Positions 1-9,062 of a DNA stretch of 64,000 nucleotides are shown one piece after another; the stretch's first letter is position 1; each line of letters begins with the position of its first letter. Position numbers and translations under genes: made by a program. The DNA comes from Stanieria cyanosphaera PCC 7437 (GTDB taxonomy: Bacteria > Cyanobacteriota > Cyanobacteriia > Cyanobacteriales > Xenococcaceae): positions 2,686,501-2,750,500 of the forward strand of contig NC_019748.1 in the NCBI RefSeq assembly GCF_000317575.1. The letters run 5' to 3'. The notes under the pieces were generated by a model. The model was not told where the DNA came from. It did no database searches and saw only the letters and a list, made by a program, of their open reading frames with translations.

Positions 1-142
1 AAGTCTTGCTGGAAAATAAATTTGAACAATTGGCAAGACATTCCTTCTCAAATAAAGTAACAATGCCAAAAAAGCTTTCTGCCCTCTGCTATAAAACAAA
101 CAACTTTGTATCTGATTAATTCAAGTCAATTCAAGAACTGCT

Positions 143-1090
143 TTAACAATTATCCACTGCGAAAAAAGTTGTATAGATTTCCTTTCCTACGCGATTGATT
201 GAACTTTGCATTTGATCTAAAAATTCGTGTAAACCAGTTTGAATGACATCCTCTATAGTTAGATAACCTAATTGAGAGCATAATTTTCCCAGAGATCTTT
301 CTGCGCCATTACACCAAGTTCCTGTTGGAGTGCTAGTAATTTCATGCAGACATTGTTCAGCTTGCCAAAGACAGAAGTAAATAGAACGAGGAAATTGACG
401 ATTTAAAATTAAAAATTCGGCTACACAAGTAGGAGTTATTCTATGCTGACATTTGCGGTACATCTCGTAAGCACTAGCAGACTTGAGTAGAGAGATCCAT
501 TGAATTTGATCTAAAGGCGTACCTACCCATTCGGCTGAAGGTAATAAAACAAAGTATTTGACATCGAGAATGCGAGTAGTTTTATCTGCTCTTTCTAACA
601 GTCTACCCATCTGTCCAAAATGCCATCCCTCATTGTGAGTCATAGTAGCATCCATTACTCCTGCAAAGCGATGACTAGCCATTTTTACTTGATTGAAAAA
701 ATATGGTAAAGCATCAAAAGGTTTTCCTGGTGAGGCTTCTTTTACCATTAAATAAAAAGAGTTAACCTCTTCCCACATCTCTGACGAAATAATTTCACGA
801 ATAGAACGGGCATTTTCTCTAGCTTTTTGTAAGCAAGAAATAATTGAATTGGGGTAATTTTCTTCAAAAGTTAGGAATTGTATCACATTTTTAGCATTTG
901 CTTCACCATATCGTGCTTTAAATAGTTCTACATCTCCTGTAATTGAAACCAGAGGCTGCCATTGCTGGGTCATTCCTGGAGGCAGATCTAACATTAAATT
1001 GAGATTGACATCGACAAAACGAGCAACATTTTCTGCTCGTTCAATATAACGATTTAACCAGTAAATTGAATCAGCTACTCTACTTAACAT
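143..1090 (-). CDS. Alpha-E (DUF403) domain protein
   Basis: A 315-aa all-helical protein of the alpha-E/DUF403 family. The N-terminus MLSRVADSIYWLNRYIERAE is the family signature, and the whole length is the single domain. Members usually sit next to a circularly permuted ATP-grasp enzyme, as here: that gene ends 88 bp upstream in the same direction, so the two are probably one operon. The pair has been linked by comparative genomics to peptide-bond-forming modification, but the reaction is not established. The ATG start at 1090 fits the family start. Function is inferred from family and neighbour only. Confidence 0.9.
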   Translation of the reverse strand: MLSRVADSIYWLNRYIERAENVARFVDVNLNLMLDLPPGMTQQWQPLVSITGDVELFKARYGEANAKNVIQFLTFEENYPNSIISCLQKARENARSIREIISSEMWEEVNSFYLMVKEASPGKPFDALPYFFNQVKMASHRFAGVMDATMTHNEGWHFGQMGRLLERADKTTRILDVKYFVLLPSAEWVGTPLDQIQWISLLKSASAYEMYRKCQHRITPTCVAEFLILNRQFPRSIYFCLWQAEQCLHEITSTPTGTWCNGAERSLGKLCSQLGYLTIEDVIQTGLHEFLDQMQSSINRVGKEIYTTFFAVDNC

Positions 1091-1178
1091 TTGTTATTTA
1101 TTAATTGTTGATTGTTGATAGAGCGATCGCTTTTATTTCGCAATAAGTTTAATAACTTTGTCACACAAACAGAAATAA

Positions 1179-2615
1179 TTAACCTGTTAATACCCAAGTA
1201 TCCTTACTACCGCCTCCTTGAGAAGAATTAACGACCAATGAGCCTTTTTTGAGTGCAACACGGGTAAGTCCGCCTGGATGGACATAGATTTCATCACCAC
1301 GATGAAGAATATAAGGACGTAAATCTACGTGTCTTCCTTGGATTTCACCATCAATCAAAGTAGGTACTCGCGACAAACTGAGAGTTGGTTGAGCAATATA
1401 ATTACGAGGTTGGGCAATAATTTTTTGAGCAAATTCTTCTCTTTCTGCTGGCGTGGCATCAATTCCGACTAACATCCCGTAACCTCCAGCTTCGTTGGCT
1501 GCTTTAACTACTAATTTGTCTAAGTTTTTGAGGACGTATTCTCGGTCTTGTTCTCGCCAACACAGATATGTGGGAACGTTAGATAAAAGGGGTTCTTCAG
1601 CTAAATAGTAGCGAATCATTTCAGGAACATAGGCATAAACTACTTTATCGTCTGCTACACCTGTTCCTGGTGCATTAGCTAAGGCTACTTTTCCTTCGTG
1701 ATATACTTCCATTAATCCTGGAACACCTAAACAGGAATTGGGATGAAAAGCTTTAGGATCTAAAAAGCCATCATCTACTCTACGATAAACGACATCGACA
1801 CGACGCAATCCTTTGGTAGTTCGCATCTGTAAGTAGCCATCGACAACAATTAAGTCTCTACCTTCGACTAATTCCACTCCCATTTGTTGTGCTAGAAAAG
1901 AATGTTCATAATAGGCGGAGTTGTAGATACCAGGAGTGAGAACGACTACAGTAGGTTCTGGTAAATGAGGTGGTGCTAAATTTAATAAAGTTTCTAATAA
2001 ATGACTAGGATAGTCATCGATCGCTTTAACTGCCATAGTGTGAAAAATATCGGGAAAAGTGCTTTTCATCACTCGTCGGTTTTCTAAGACATAAGAAACT
2101 CCCGAAGGTACTCTCAGATTATCTTCTAACACGTACCATTGACCATCGCGGTCGCGTACTAAATCTGTACCAGTAATATGACACCAAATTCCATGAGGTG
2201 GTTTTATTCCAAGACAAGGTTTAAGAAAACCACTAGCGGTATGAATTACTTCAGCAGGAATTTTGCCGTCTTTAATGATTAGTTGTTCGTTGTAAATATC
2301 ATCGAGAAAGAGATTAAGAGCTTCAATTCTCTGTTTTAATCCTTTTTCTAGCTGTTGCCATTCTTCGGCAGCAATAATACGAGGAATAATATCAAAAGGA
2401 AATATTCTTTCTACCCCTTGATTGTCGCTATAAACGTTAAAAGTTACTCCTAATTTAAACAGAGCGATCTCGGCTGTTTGCCGATGTTGTTCTAATTGTT
2501 CGATTCCTAATTTTTGAATCCATTTAATCAAAGATTCGGCTTGCGATCGCGGTTTGCCTTGAGCGACAAATAATTCATCATAAAATTCTTCTGGATCGTA
2601 TGCTTCTAGTTGCAA
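1179..2615 (-). CDS. Circularly permuted type 2 ATP-grasp protein (DUF404/407)
   Basis: About 478 aa. ATP-grasp enzyme of the circularly permuted family, expected to ligate a carboxylate to an amine with ATP. Motifs seen include [20 protein letters not shown] mid-protein, the [12 protein letters not shown] segment, the [16 protein letters not shown] nucleotide-binding region and a C-terminal [12 protein letters not shown] tail. No ATG lies near the start. An AGGAGG at 2623-2628 is only 1 nt from a TTG at 2621 but 7 nt from the TTG at 2615, so I chose 2615. First gene of a likely operon with the alpha-E gene. Confidence 0.9.
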   Translation of the reverse strand: MQLEAYDPEEFYDELFVAQGKPRSQAESLIKWIQKLGIEQLEQHRQTAEIALFKLGVTFNVYSDNQGVERIFPFDIIPRIIAAEEWQQLEKGLKQRIEALNLFLDDIYNEQLIIKDGKIPAEVIHTASGFLKPCLGIKPPHGIWCHITGTDLVRDRDGQWYVLEDNLRVPSGVSYVLENRRVMKSTFPDIFHTMAVKAIDDYPSHLLETLLNLAPPHLPEPTVVVLTPGIYNSAYYEHSFLAQQMGVELVEGRDLIVVDGYLQMRTTKGLRRVDVVYRRVDDGFLDPKAFHPNSCLGVPGLMEVYHEGKVALANAPGTGVADDKVVYAYVPEMIRYYLAEEPLLSNVPTYLCWREQDREYVLKNLDKLVVKAANEAGGYGMLVGIDATPAEREEFAQKIIAQPRNYIAQPTLSLSRVPTLIDGEIQGRHVDLRPYILHRGDEIYVHPGGLTRVALKKGSLVVNSSQGGGSKDTWVLTG

Positions 2616-2621
2616 AACCAA

Positions 2622-2967
2622 TCCTCCTTAATTCAGTTATTAGTTAGCTTGTGGCTATTATATTTGTGAGTTTGTACTCTAGCTTGAAATAAATCTAGTC
2701 CTCGAAATTGTAACTAAAGCGACAATTTAATCTAAATTTTAATTCTGGGCAGTGAGCTAAACTGAAAACTAAATCTTGTCTATAAGTAGTCGTGCAAAAC
2801 TAATTACCTAGTAGAGACAAGGCAGTGATCCTTCGCTCAGGAGGAGATTTAAAATGTGTCAATGATTATGTAATAGTACTTAAATTGAAAAATTAAACAA
2901 AAAACCGAGAATTTGGAATCATAGAACCACTTTTGTCGCTCAAACTCGCCCATAAATCAAAAATAAG
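2622..2967. other. Intergenic region without a recognised gene
   Basis: About 346 bp between two minus-strand genes. It should contain the promoter for the ATP-grasp/alpha-E pair next to 2622. An AGGAGGAG followed by ATG occurs near 2838-2855 on the + strand, but the frame stops after three codons. No RNA gene or terminator was convincing. Confidence 0.5.
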
Positions 2968-3846
2968 TTAATTGCTGCCTAAATAACGTAGTAAAAAACT
3001 CTCCAACGATTCCATTTGCATATTAAAAGTAAATTCGAGCAAAGCAATTTCTTCTGCTGTACAAAAGAATTCGTGTGCCAGTAAAGTTCTTAATGTACCC
3101 AAAGATTTTTGTAACTGTGGATTAATTAAACCTAGTCCCGATCGCAAGCCATCAAATAATGCTAAAGGTGGATTAATAATAATTGGTTCTTTGTTAAATA
3201 AACGAGCAAAAATCCGAGGAATATCTTCTCTAGTCAGAATATTTGGTCCACCGACTGCAAAAATTCGGTTTTTGGCTGCCGATGTTTCAACAGATGCGAT
3301 CGCGATCGTTGCTAAATCATCGGTACTAACAATTGAAGAGCGATGTTGTGGATCGCCAATTAATAAATAAATTCCTGTTTCGCGAAATCTTTCTGCTAGC
3401 GGTAAAAGATTATTGGCAAATCCCGAAGGACGCAAAATAGTGTAGTTTAAACCACTTTTCATTAAATACTTTTCTACTTCTCGTTTGGCTTTAAAGGTAG
3501 CAGAATCTTGATAACCTCGGTCTACTCCCAAAACAGAAATAAAAACGAAATGTTCAACCTGATTTTCTTTTGCACAGTCAATTAATTCGATATTGGCTCG
3601 ATAATCTAGAGCTTGAGCATTACTACCAGAACCATGACTACTAATGATATATTTTACTCCTTGACAGGCTTTGGCAATATCTTTATCTTGTTTGAGGTCG
3701 CCAATAAAAATCTCTGCACCTCTATCTTCTAACTCTTCATAATTAGAGGTAAGACGCACAAAAGCTCGTACCGATTTGCCTTGATCTCTTAATTGTCTGA
3801 CAATTCTACGTCCTAATGATCCTGTTGCACCAGTAACTAAAAACAT
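2968..3846 (-). CDS. NAD(P)-binding SDR / NmrA-like protein
   Basis: A 292-aa atypical short-chain dehydrogenase. The Rossmann glycine motif TGATGSLG is at residues 5-12. It is followed by a basic patch (R, K and R near 25-35) that favours NADPH, then a GDL at about 50. The rest resembles NmrA/ycf39-type proteins, which often lack the catalytic YxxxK and act as regulators or assembly factors. A GGAGG-type ribosome site precedes the ATG at 3846. It is separated by 96 bp from the LapA-like gene upstream and may be the last gene of that operon. Substrate unknown. Confidence 0.8.
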   Translation of the reverse strand: MFLVTGATGSLGRRIVRQLRDQGKSVRAFVRLTSNYEELEDRGAEIFIGDLKQDKDIAKACQGVKYIISSHGSGSNAQALDYRANIELIDCAKENQVEHFVFISVLGVDRGYQDSATFKAKREVEKYLMKSGLNYTILRPSGFANNLLPLAERFRETGIYLLIGDPQHRSSIVSTDDLATIAIASVETSAAKNRIFAVGGPNILTREDIPRIFARLFNKEPIIINPPLALFDGLRSGLGLINPQLQKSLGTLRTLLAHEFFCTAEEIALLEFTFNMQMESLESFLLRYLGSN

Positions 3847-3942
3847 CGCAAGCCACCTCCGCCTTTCTGTTTATTATAGACAGGCTTGGGAATCAGTTGC
3901 TGATCAGGAAAAGGCATGAACTTTCCCTACACAAATCAAAAT

Positions 3943-4182
3943 TTAATAATACATATCTCGACTTGCTCTTCTCGATCTTTGCCACAATAAAGGTAATAAA
4001 GAACCCAAAATAAAACCCAATCCTAAGCAAAATGCCAATAAAACTCCAATTGGTAGTTGAATTGATTCAAAAGTCAAAAATTGCAAAGATACTTGTTGAA
4101 TATTCTGAATCGAAAAAACTGCGATCGCGCCTATCCATCCAGCCATGATTAACGCACTTAAAAAGTTAGCAAAAATTCTCAT
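3943..4182 (-). CDS. LapA-like small membrane protein (DUF1049)
   Basis: 79 aa with two predicted membrane helices (about residues 5-27 and 40-65) and a basic C-terminal tail (RSRRASRD). The pattern of FSIQNIQQVSLQFLTF, then a second hydrophobic helix rich in Gly and Leu, is that of the lipopolysaccharide assembly protein A domain family. It starts 24 bp after the second ExbD-like gene and is probably cotranscribed with the channel genes. Role not known in cyanobacteria. Confidence 0.75.
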   Translation of the reverse strand: MRIFANFLSALIMAGWIGAIAVFSIQNIQQVSLQFLTFESIQLPIGVLLAFCLGLGFILGSLLPLLWQRSRRASRDMYY

Positions 4183-4205
4183 TTTAACTAAAAATTAATA
4201 ACTGT

Positions 4206-4901
4206 TTACTGAGCATCAATGGCTCTTCCTCCTGAACCAAAAATAATTGGTGCATCTTCTTTGTGAGGTTCCCAACCAACATTAAATCCTTGTTTCCAAG
4301 CTTGTTCTCTAGCTGCTCTAAAAGTTGCAAAACTATCAGGTCGAACAATAAAAGCGAGATAATCTTGATTAGGATTTAATTTAGCTAAAGTTGTTAAAAA
4401 ATTTGAATTAGGCTGCTGTAATTGAGGTTTAGATTCTCCTTCTTTAGTAGGAAGTGGTTCGTAAAGCAAAGAGAATGTACTTGCATTTACCATTTTGACA
4501 TTATAAAAATCGGTTTGGGTTTGAAAATTAATCAAACGGTTAGCCCGACTTTGAATGCAAGAGCGATAATCAAGATAAGCTTGGCTGTCAGATATTCCCA
4601 TTCCTGAAGCTCCTTCTGGTTGATTACAAGCAGGAAGATTACCAATTAATTCTTCTATCTCTGCGCCTACTTGAGTATCATTAATATAGGTAACTTTATT
4701 ATCTCTAATTTCAAAAAAACGGGGTGTTTTTTCAGTTTTTGAAGCAAGCGGAGTCCGCACAACGGAAGTACTTTTATCTGCAATCAAAGTTGTAAAAAGA
4801 GTAATAAACATTAAAACACCAATGGTGTTTGTCATGGTATCAAGAAATGAGTCAAAATTTTGACCAGGATGATTAATTTTGCGACGTTTTCTTCTTCTCA
4901 T
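4206..4901 (-). CDS. ExbD/TolR-like one-TM protein, paralogue 2
   Basis: 231 aa. A very basic N-terminus (RRRKRRK) precedes one membrane helix at about residues 18-42. Asp21 in the sequence FLD at the helix start aligns with the ion-carrying Asp of ExbD/TolR/MotB. The periplasmic part ends in a domain with the pattern RPxxxxxFxxxRxxxxxxGxxxGWEP, shared with the neighbouring 163-aa protein. This copy has an extra ~60-residue insertion with Cys92 and Cys115 or so. Its start overlaps the upstream gene by 29 bp, implying translational coupling. Inferred role: ion-channel partner of the ExbB-like protein. Confidence 0.8.
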   Translation of the reverse strand: MRRRKRRKINHPGQNFDSFLDTMTNTIGVLMFITLFTTLIADKSTSVVRTPLASKTEKTPRFFEIRDNKVTYINDTQVGAEIEELIGNLPACNQPEGASGMGISDSQAYLDYRSCIQSRANRLINFQTQTDFYNVKMVNASTFSLLYEPLPTKEGESKPQLQQPNSNFLTTLAKLNPNQDYLAFIVRPDSFATFRAAREQAWKQGFNVGWEPHKEDAPIIFGSGGRAIDAQ

Positions 4902-5364
4902 TAACTACTTCACCTTGAACGTTTAAGTTCCAACCAGAGTCAAGGGGTTCATAACCAATATCAATGCCTTTTCCTTGAACTAAGTTACGAACTTGATTAA
5001 AAACATCAATTCCACTTGGTCTTAAAGCAACAATTAAGTATTCTTTATCTTTGTTATTTTGGATGCTATTAATTAATTTTTGTAATGCCGAATTCGGATT
5101 TTGCAGTTGAGCTTGGGGAACAAATTCTTTACTAGGATAAACTACTACTCCATCTTCTCTACATTCAATATAACGAGGATTTTTAACGCGATTTTCTCCT
5201 TGCTCTGATTTAGCAAGAATCGTTACTTCTTTTTGATTCATAGCTTGAGTTGCGACAAATAAAGTAATAAAGATTAAAACTCCAATAATATTTGCCACAA
5301 TATCTAAAAACGAGTCTAAACTTAACTCTGCTTCTGGTATTCTGCGGGTTTTTCTGCCCCTCAT
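4873..5364 (-). CDS. ExbD/TolR-like one-TM protein, paralogue 1
   Basis: 163 aa. Like the next gene it has a basic N-terminus (RGRKTRR), then one membrane helix at about 18-40 with Asp21 in FLD. The soluble C-terminal domain carries RPSGIDVFNQVRNLV followed by GYEPLDSGW. The two paralogues align through the TM segment and this terminal domain. It lies 22 bp or so after the ExbB-like gene and overlaps the next gene by 29 bp. No OmpA-type peptidoglycan-binding domain is visible, which argues against a MotB or ZorB identity. Confidence 0.8.
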   Translation of the reverse strand: MRGRKTRRIPEAELSLDSFLDIVANIIGVLIFITLFVATQAMNQKEVTILAKSEQGENRVKNPRYIECREDGVVVYPSKEFVPQAQLQNPNSALQKLINSIQNNKDKEYLIVALRPSGIDVFNQVRNLVQGKGIDIGYEPLDSGWNLNVQGEVVNEKKKTSQN

Positions 5365-5386
5365 TTTTGTATTTCCTCTTTATATT

Positions 5387-6811
5387 TTAGATAGGGATAG
5401 TACCATTTTCGTTTTCTAATAAAATAATTTTACGAGGTTTATTCATTTCCTTAAGAATTGGTTGAAGTTGAGCAAGATGATCTCTTACACCTGTTAAAAC
5501 TTCTCCCAATTGAGCAGTTTTTTCCATTGATTGCAAAGAATTATCTAAACTTTGCTGAAACTGTTGAAGTTGAGCAATTTTATTCGCAGCTTGTTCTAAA
5601 TTAGCAACGCGATTTTCTAAAGCTTGAGCAGCTTTTTCTAAAGTTTGACTAATTTCTGAAGCCTGACTATTTAAACCGATCGCAATAGATTCTTGGTTCG
5701 CTTTTATTTCTTCAATTGTTGCTTTCATCCCTGTAATTAATTCTTGGTTAGCTTGTTGTTGCTGATGAAAGAAATTCATGAATTCCTGTCGATCGCTATT
5801 GGCTAAAGAACGAACTTCTCCTACTTGTTGAATAATTTGAGAACTAACATCTTGTACTTGACTAATTTGTTCAATAAATCCTTGAGCTAAAGCTTGAGCA
5901 GCTTTTTGAGCATACATTTGTGCTGGTTCAATTAAAGCTTCTGGATTGGGAAAATACTGATCAATTGCTCCTTTAACTGCCTGATTAATTGTGTCAACAT
6001 TAATATCTTTATTTTTTTCTTTTAATCTAGGCAATAATTTATCATTAATAAAAATATCTATTCCTAGAAGTAACCGAGTTTCATAGCGTTCGATTAACAC
6101 CAAGGGAATCATTAATAAAATACTAAAACATAAAGCAAGTAAAGTAGTATCAAACGCCACTGCTAAACCAGTAGTAACCGAAGTAATTCCTTCTTTAATT
6201 TTTTCGACATCTTCCGCTTGTTCTAAAACTCCAGTAAAACCGCCTACTGCTTGACTAATTCCTAATACCGTCCCCAAAAATCCTAACAATGGAATTGCCC
6301 AAACTAAGATGCGAGGAAAAGAATAAGATGATTCTGAAGTACTTAAATAAAAAGAAGAGTCATCTAAAGCAAATTCGGTGGCAGCAGCGCGATCGCCTGA
6401 GTTAATATAAGCATCTAAAACACGACTACAACGCAGTGCAACTAAACTGCCATCTTTTGCCAGTCTATCCCGAAAATAAGCAACATCTGGAGAATCTGGT
6501 TTTTCTAAAGGAATATGTTCGGCAATCCAAATTTTTCTTAAGGCACGACTTTCGTACTTTAGCTTGAAATACTTTAACGCAGTGATCGCCAAAACCATAC
6601 CCGATAAAGCAATAACCAAGTATTGAGTAAATCCTCTCTCATACATAAAAATACCGAGAGGAGTTGTTCTAAAAGGTATTAAAATTCCATAAATTGCTAA
6701 AGTCCAAATTGCAGAAAAGAAGAATACAAAGGGTAAACTAACCTCTAATTCTTGACGTTTGGAATTGCGAGAATGAGGTTTAAGTAAATTTTTTAGCTTG
6801 AAGTTATTCAT
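5387..6811 (-). CDS. MotA/TolQ/ExbB-family proton channel protein
   Basis: About 474 aa from ATG 6811; a TTG at 6838 would add nine residues. It has N-terminal membrane helices, then the ExbB/TolQ core with PLLGFLGTVLGI and, later, SVTTGLAVAFDTTLLAL. A long C-terminal region (about 280-470) rich in Gln, Glu and Ala is predicted coiled coil in the cytoplasm. Two ExbD-like genes and a LapA-like gene follow at once. The ion motor is therefore complete, but no TonB, TolA, TolB or receptor gene is near, so the driven process is unknown. Confidence 0.87.
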   Translation of the reverse strand: MNNFKLKNLLKPHSRNSKRQELEVSLPFVFFFSAIWTLAIYGILIPFRTTPLGIFMYERGFTQYLVIALSGMVLAITALKYFKLKYESRALRKIWIAEHIPLEKPDSPDVAYFRDRLAKDGSLVALRCSRVLDAYINSGDRAAATEFALDDSSFYLSTSESSYSFPRILVWAIPLLGFLGTVLGISQAVGGFTGVLEQAEDVEKIKEGITSVTTGLAVAFDTTLLALCFSILLMIPLVLIERYETRLLLGIDIFINDKLLPRLKEKNKDINVDTINQAVKGAIDQYFPNPEALIEPAQMYAQKAAQALAQGFIEQISQVQDVSSQIIQQVGEVRSLANSDRQEFMNFFHQQQQANQELITGMKATIEEIKANQESIAIGLNSQASEISQTLEKAAQALENRVANLEQAANKIAQLQQFQQSLDNSLQSMEKTAQLGEVLTGVRDHLAQLQPILKEMNKPRKIILLENENGTIPI

Positions 6812-7266
6812 ATTACTAATTGTGTTTGGAGGCTGCAATAGCTTTTGCTGTCCTGATTTTTATTTTCTAAGTAAATATAGTTTACATAAACTTGAATTTT
6901 ATGAAGTTTATATAAATTAAAATCATTACCGATTGACGGCTTGTGAAGAAGTATAATACGAAGAATTATTTCTGTAAATTTATCTAGATATTTTTTTTGA
7001 GTAACAACAAGTAGATTCACCTAGGTGTATACTAAGCGACTCGCAACATGATATTAGTTAAAAGTAAAGAAAATAGAAAATTCTTCAATTAAGCGACCAC
7101 GCATTGAAAAATCTAACCCAAAATTTGGAACTTAAAAACTAGCGGTTGACAAAAATCAGCCTTGCTAATTAACTATTAATAATCAAAAAATTAGATTTAT
7201 TCAAAAAATTCAATTTAGTTGATGCAAATGCTCCAATTTAATTAGAAAAACTGGAGATTAATAGAA

Positions 7267-8151
7267 TTAATCTTCTTTCCAAGTATGCAAATAAATATAG
7301 ACAAAAATAAAAGCGATCGCAAGTAAAACAGTTGCTGCTGCTGCAGCATAACCAAACTCAAACCTTGCAAAAGCTTGTTCGTAAATATAATAAACTAATA
7401 AATTGGTTGAATTTAAAGGGCCACCACCAGTAATAATATAAACTTGTTCAAAGCTACGCAGAGTAAAAATGGCTGTAGTAACAGTAGCAAAAATAATTGT
7501 AGATTGTAATCCTGGTAAAGTAATATACCAAAATTTTGCCCACCCGTTAGCACCATCTAATTCTGCTGCTTCGTAACGAGATTGAGGAATAGTTTGTAAA
7601 CCAGATAAAAACACAATTAAATTAAATCCTAGTTGCTTCCAGCTACTTAGCAAAATCAAAACTGGCATTGCCCAAATGGTACTACTTAACCAAGGAATTG
7701 GGTTAATATTAAGTTGCAGTAGCCATTGATTAATTGGTCCTTCAGTTTGAAATAACCAGCGAAATCCTAATCCCACCGCTACTAAAGAAGTAATTGAAGG
7801 GATAAAATAGGCAGTACGTAATATTCCCCGTAACGGAAGAGAACGATTGAGTAAAACAGCTAAAATTAATGGAATTAGTAAAGTAGGAATAACGGTAGCC
7901 ACAGTAAAATAAACCGTATTACCAATGACTTGCCAAAAATCAGCATCAGTAAACAGTCGAAAATAATTACTTAAACCAATCCATTCAATTCCCTGTACAG
8001 TAAAACTACCACTTGTAAAACTGAGATACAACAGATAAAGAATGGGATAAAACAGAAATATTCCTAAGATAATTAATGCAGGTGCTAGAAAAATCCAGGC
8101 TGCAAAAGTATCGCGATCTAACCATGAGGAGATCTTGCTTTGTTTATTCAT
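7267..8151 (-). CDS. Carbohydrate ABC transporter permease (MalF/UgpA-like)
   Basis: 294 aa, six predicted membrane helices. The EAA loop characteristic of binding-protein-dependent permeases is seen as YEAAELDGANGWAKFWYITLP. The N-terminal SWLDRDTFAAWIFLAPALI matches the first helix of UgpA/LacF-type permeases. The second permease, binding protein and ATPase are not adjacent, so the partners must be encoded elsewhere. Substrate is likely a sugar or polyol but cannot be read from sequence. Confidence 0.9.
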   Translation of the reverse strand: MNKQSKISSWLDRDTFAAWIFLAPALIILGIFLFYPILYLLYLSFTSGSFTVQGIEWIGLSNYFRLFTDADFWQVIGNTVYFTVATVIPTLLIPLILAVLLNRSLPLRGILRTAYFIPSITSLVAVGLGFRWLFQTEGPINQWLLQLNINPIPWLSSTIWAMPVLILLSSWKQLGFNLIVFLSGLQTIPQSRYEAAELDGANGWAKFWYITLPGLQSTIIFATVTTAIFTLRSFEQVYIITGGGPLNSTNLLVYYIYEQAFARFEFGYAAAAATVLLAIAFIFVYIYLHTWKED

Positions 8152-8197
8152 GGTGATCTTGTTTAATCATGTGTCAATTTTCTTATAGAGTATAAGG

Positions 8198-9049
8198 CTA
8201 CATTTGATAACTTATTAACTTAGCAGAGATTCTTTTGACAGGATTATCAGGTGATTTAATCTGAACATTTTGAATTTGTAAGTTTGGTATATCTGTAGAT
8301 TCTAAATTTTGGCGATCTTTTTGAGGAAATGATAAATATTTATCCTCTCGCATCAATGTAAATAATCTAAAAGTTGTTTGAGGAAGTTTTGATTCTAATG
8401 GAAGATAATTATAGACTCTCTGCGGATGTTCAATTTGCCACATACCTCTAATTCTAAGATGAGTAATTCCTAAAGGATCGACACGATTAACTCTTCCTAA
8501 TTCTTTAGTTAGACTAAATTCTACTCCTGTAGTTTGACTAATTCCCTCAATAATTTTACTTTTCATATTCTCATAAATTTCTTTACTTGCTGCATAGCAA
8601 TCACCATAAACTAACTACAGTAAAGTTAATTTTTTTTGTTTAACACAACCAATTGCATAAATTAAATCTTTCTCTGTCCATTGTTCACATTCTTTACAAG
8701 CCTTAGTTAGCATGGGACTATTAATCAATAATTTGGTAGCAGGATAAGAACTATTTAAAGCAATTTGAGATGTTTCTGATTCAAGTTTTTTAACTTCTAG
8801 GGCATCCCCTCCAATTAACATTAAGTCTGGAGGGTTATTGGCATTACCAAAATAAGAAAATGTTTTTTCATAGGCTTCATTTTTAATTAATTCATCAGTT
8901 TCTTTTAAGGTATTTGCAAAAATATATTTAATAAATAATTCTAAAGCGTCACCAGCAGCATTAATTTTATTTTTACTTCGATAAAATTCGACTAGATCTG
9001 GAATTTGATCGCGAGTAATATTGACAATTGCTTGTAAAATATTTGTCAT
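8198..9049 (-). pseudogene. NgoPII-type restriction endonuclease, interrupted by in-frame TAG
   Basis: Reading down the minus strand from the ATG at 9049, 144 codons encode the N-terminal half of an NgoPII-family type II endonuclease. It has a PD-(D/E)xK-like centre: PPD75, then E85-V-K87. A TAG at 8617-8615 then stops translation. The same frame continues without shift for 16 codons (LVYGDCYAASKEIYEN) to an ATG at 8566, and 122 more codons to 8198. Restoring the stop gives about 283 residues, close to the family size. The gene ends beside its methylase partner, 13 bp away. I infer loss of restriction by one nonsense mutation; tag suppression or a sequencing error are alternatives. Confidence 0.85.
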
Positions 9050-9062
9050 AAAAAAAATAAAC

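Noticed and set aside
3943-6811. Zorya anti-phage system
   Set aside because: Channel and one-TM partners are present, but no OmpA domain and no ZorC/D/E genes.
6808-7020. 70-aa minus frame upstream of the ExbB-like gene
   Set aside because: Overlaps the start of that gene, AT-rich, no ribosome site or domain.
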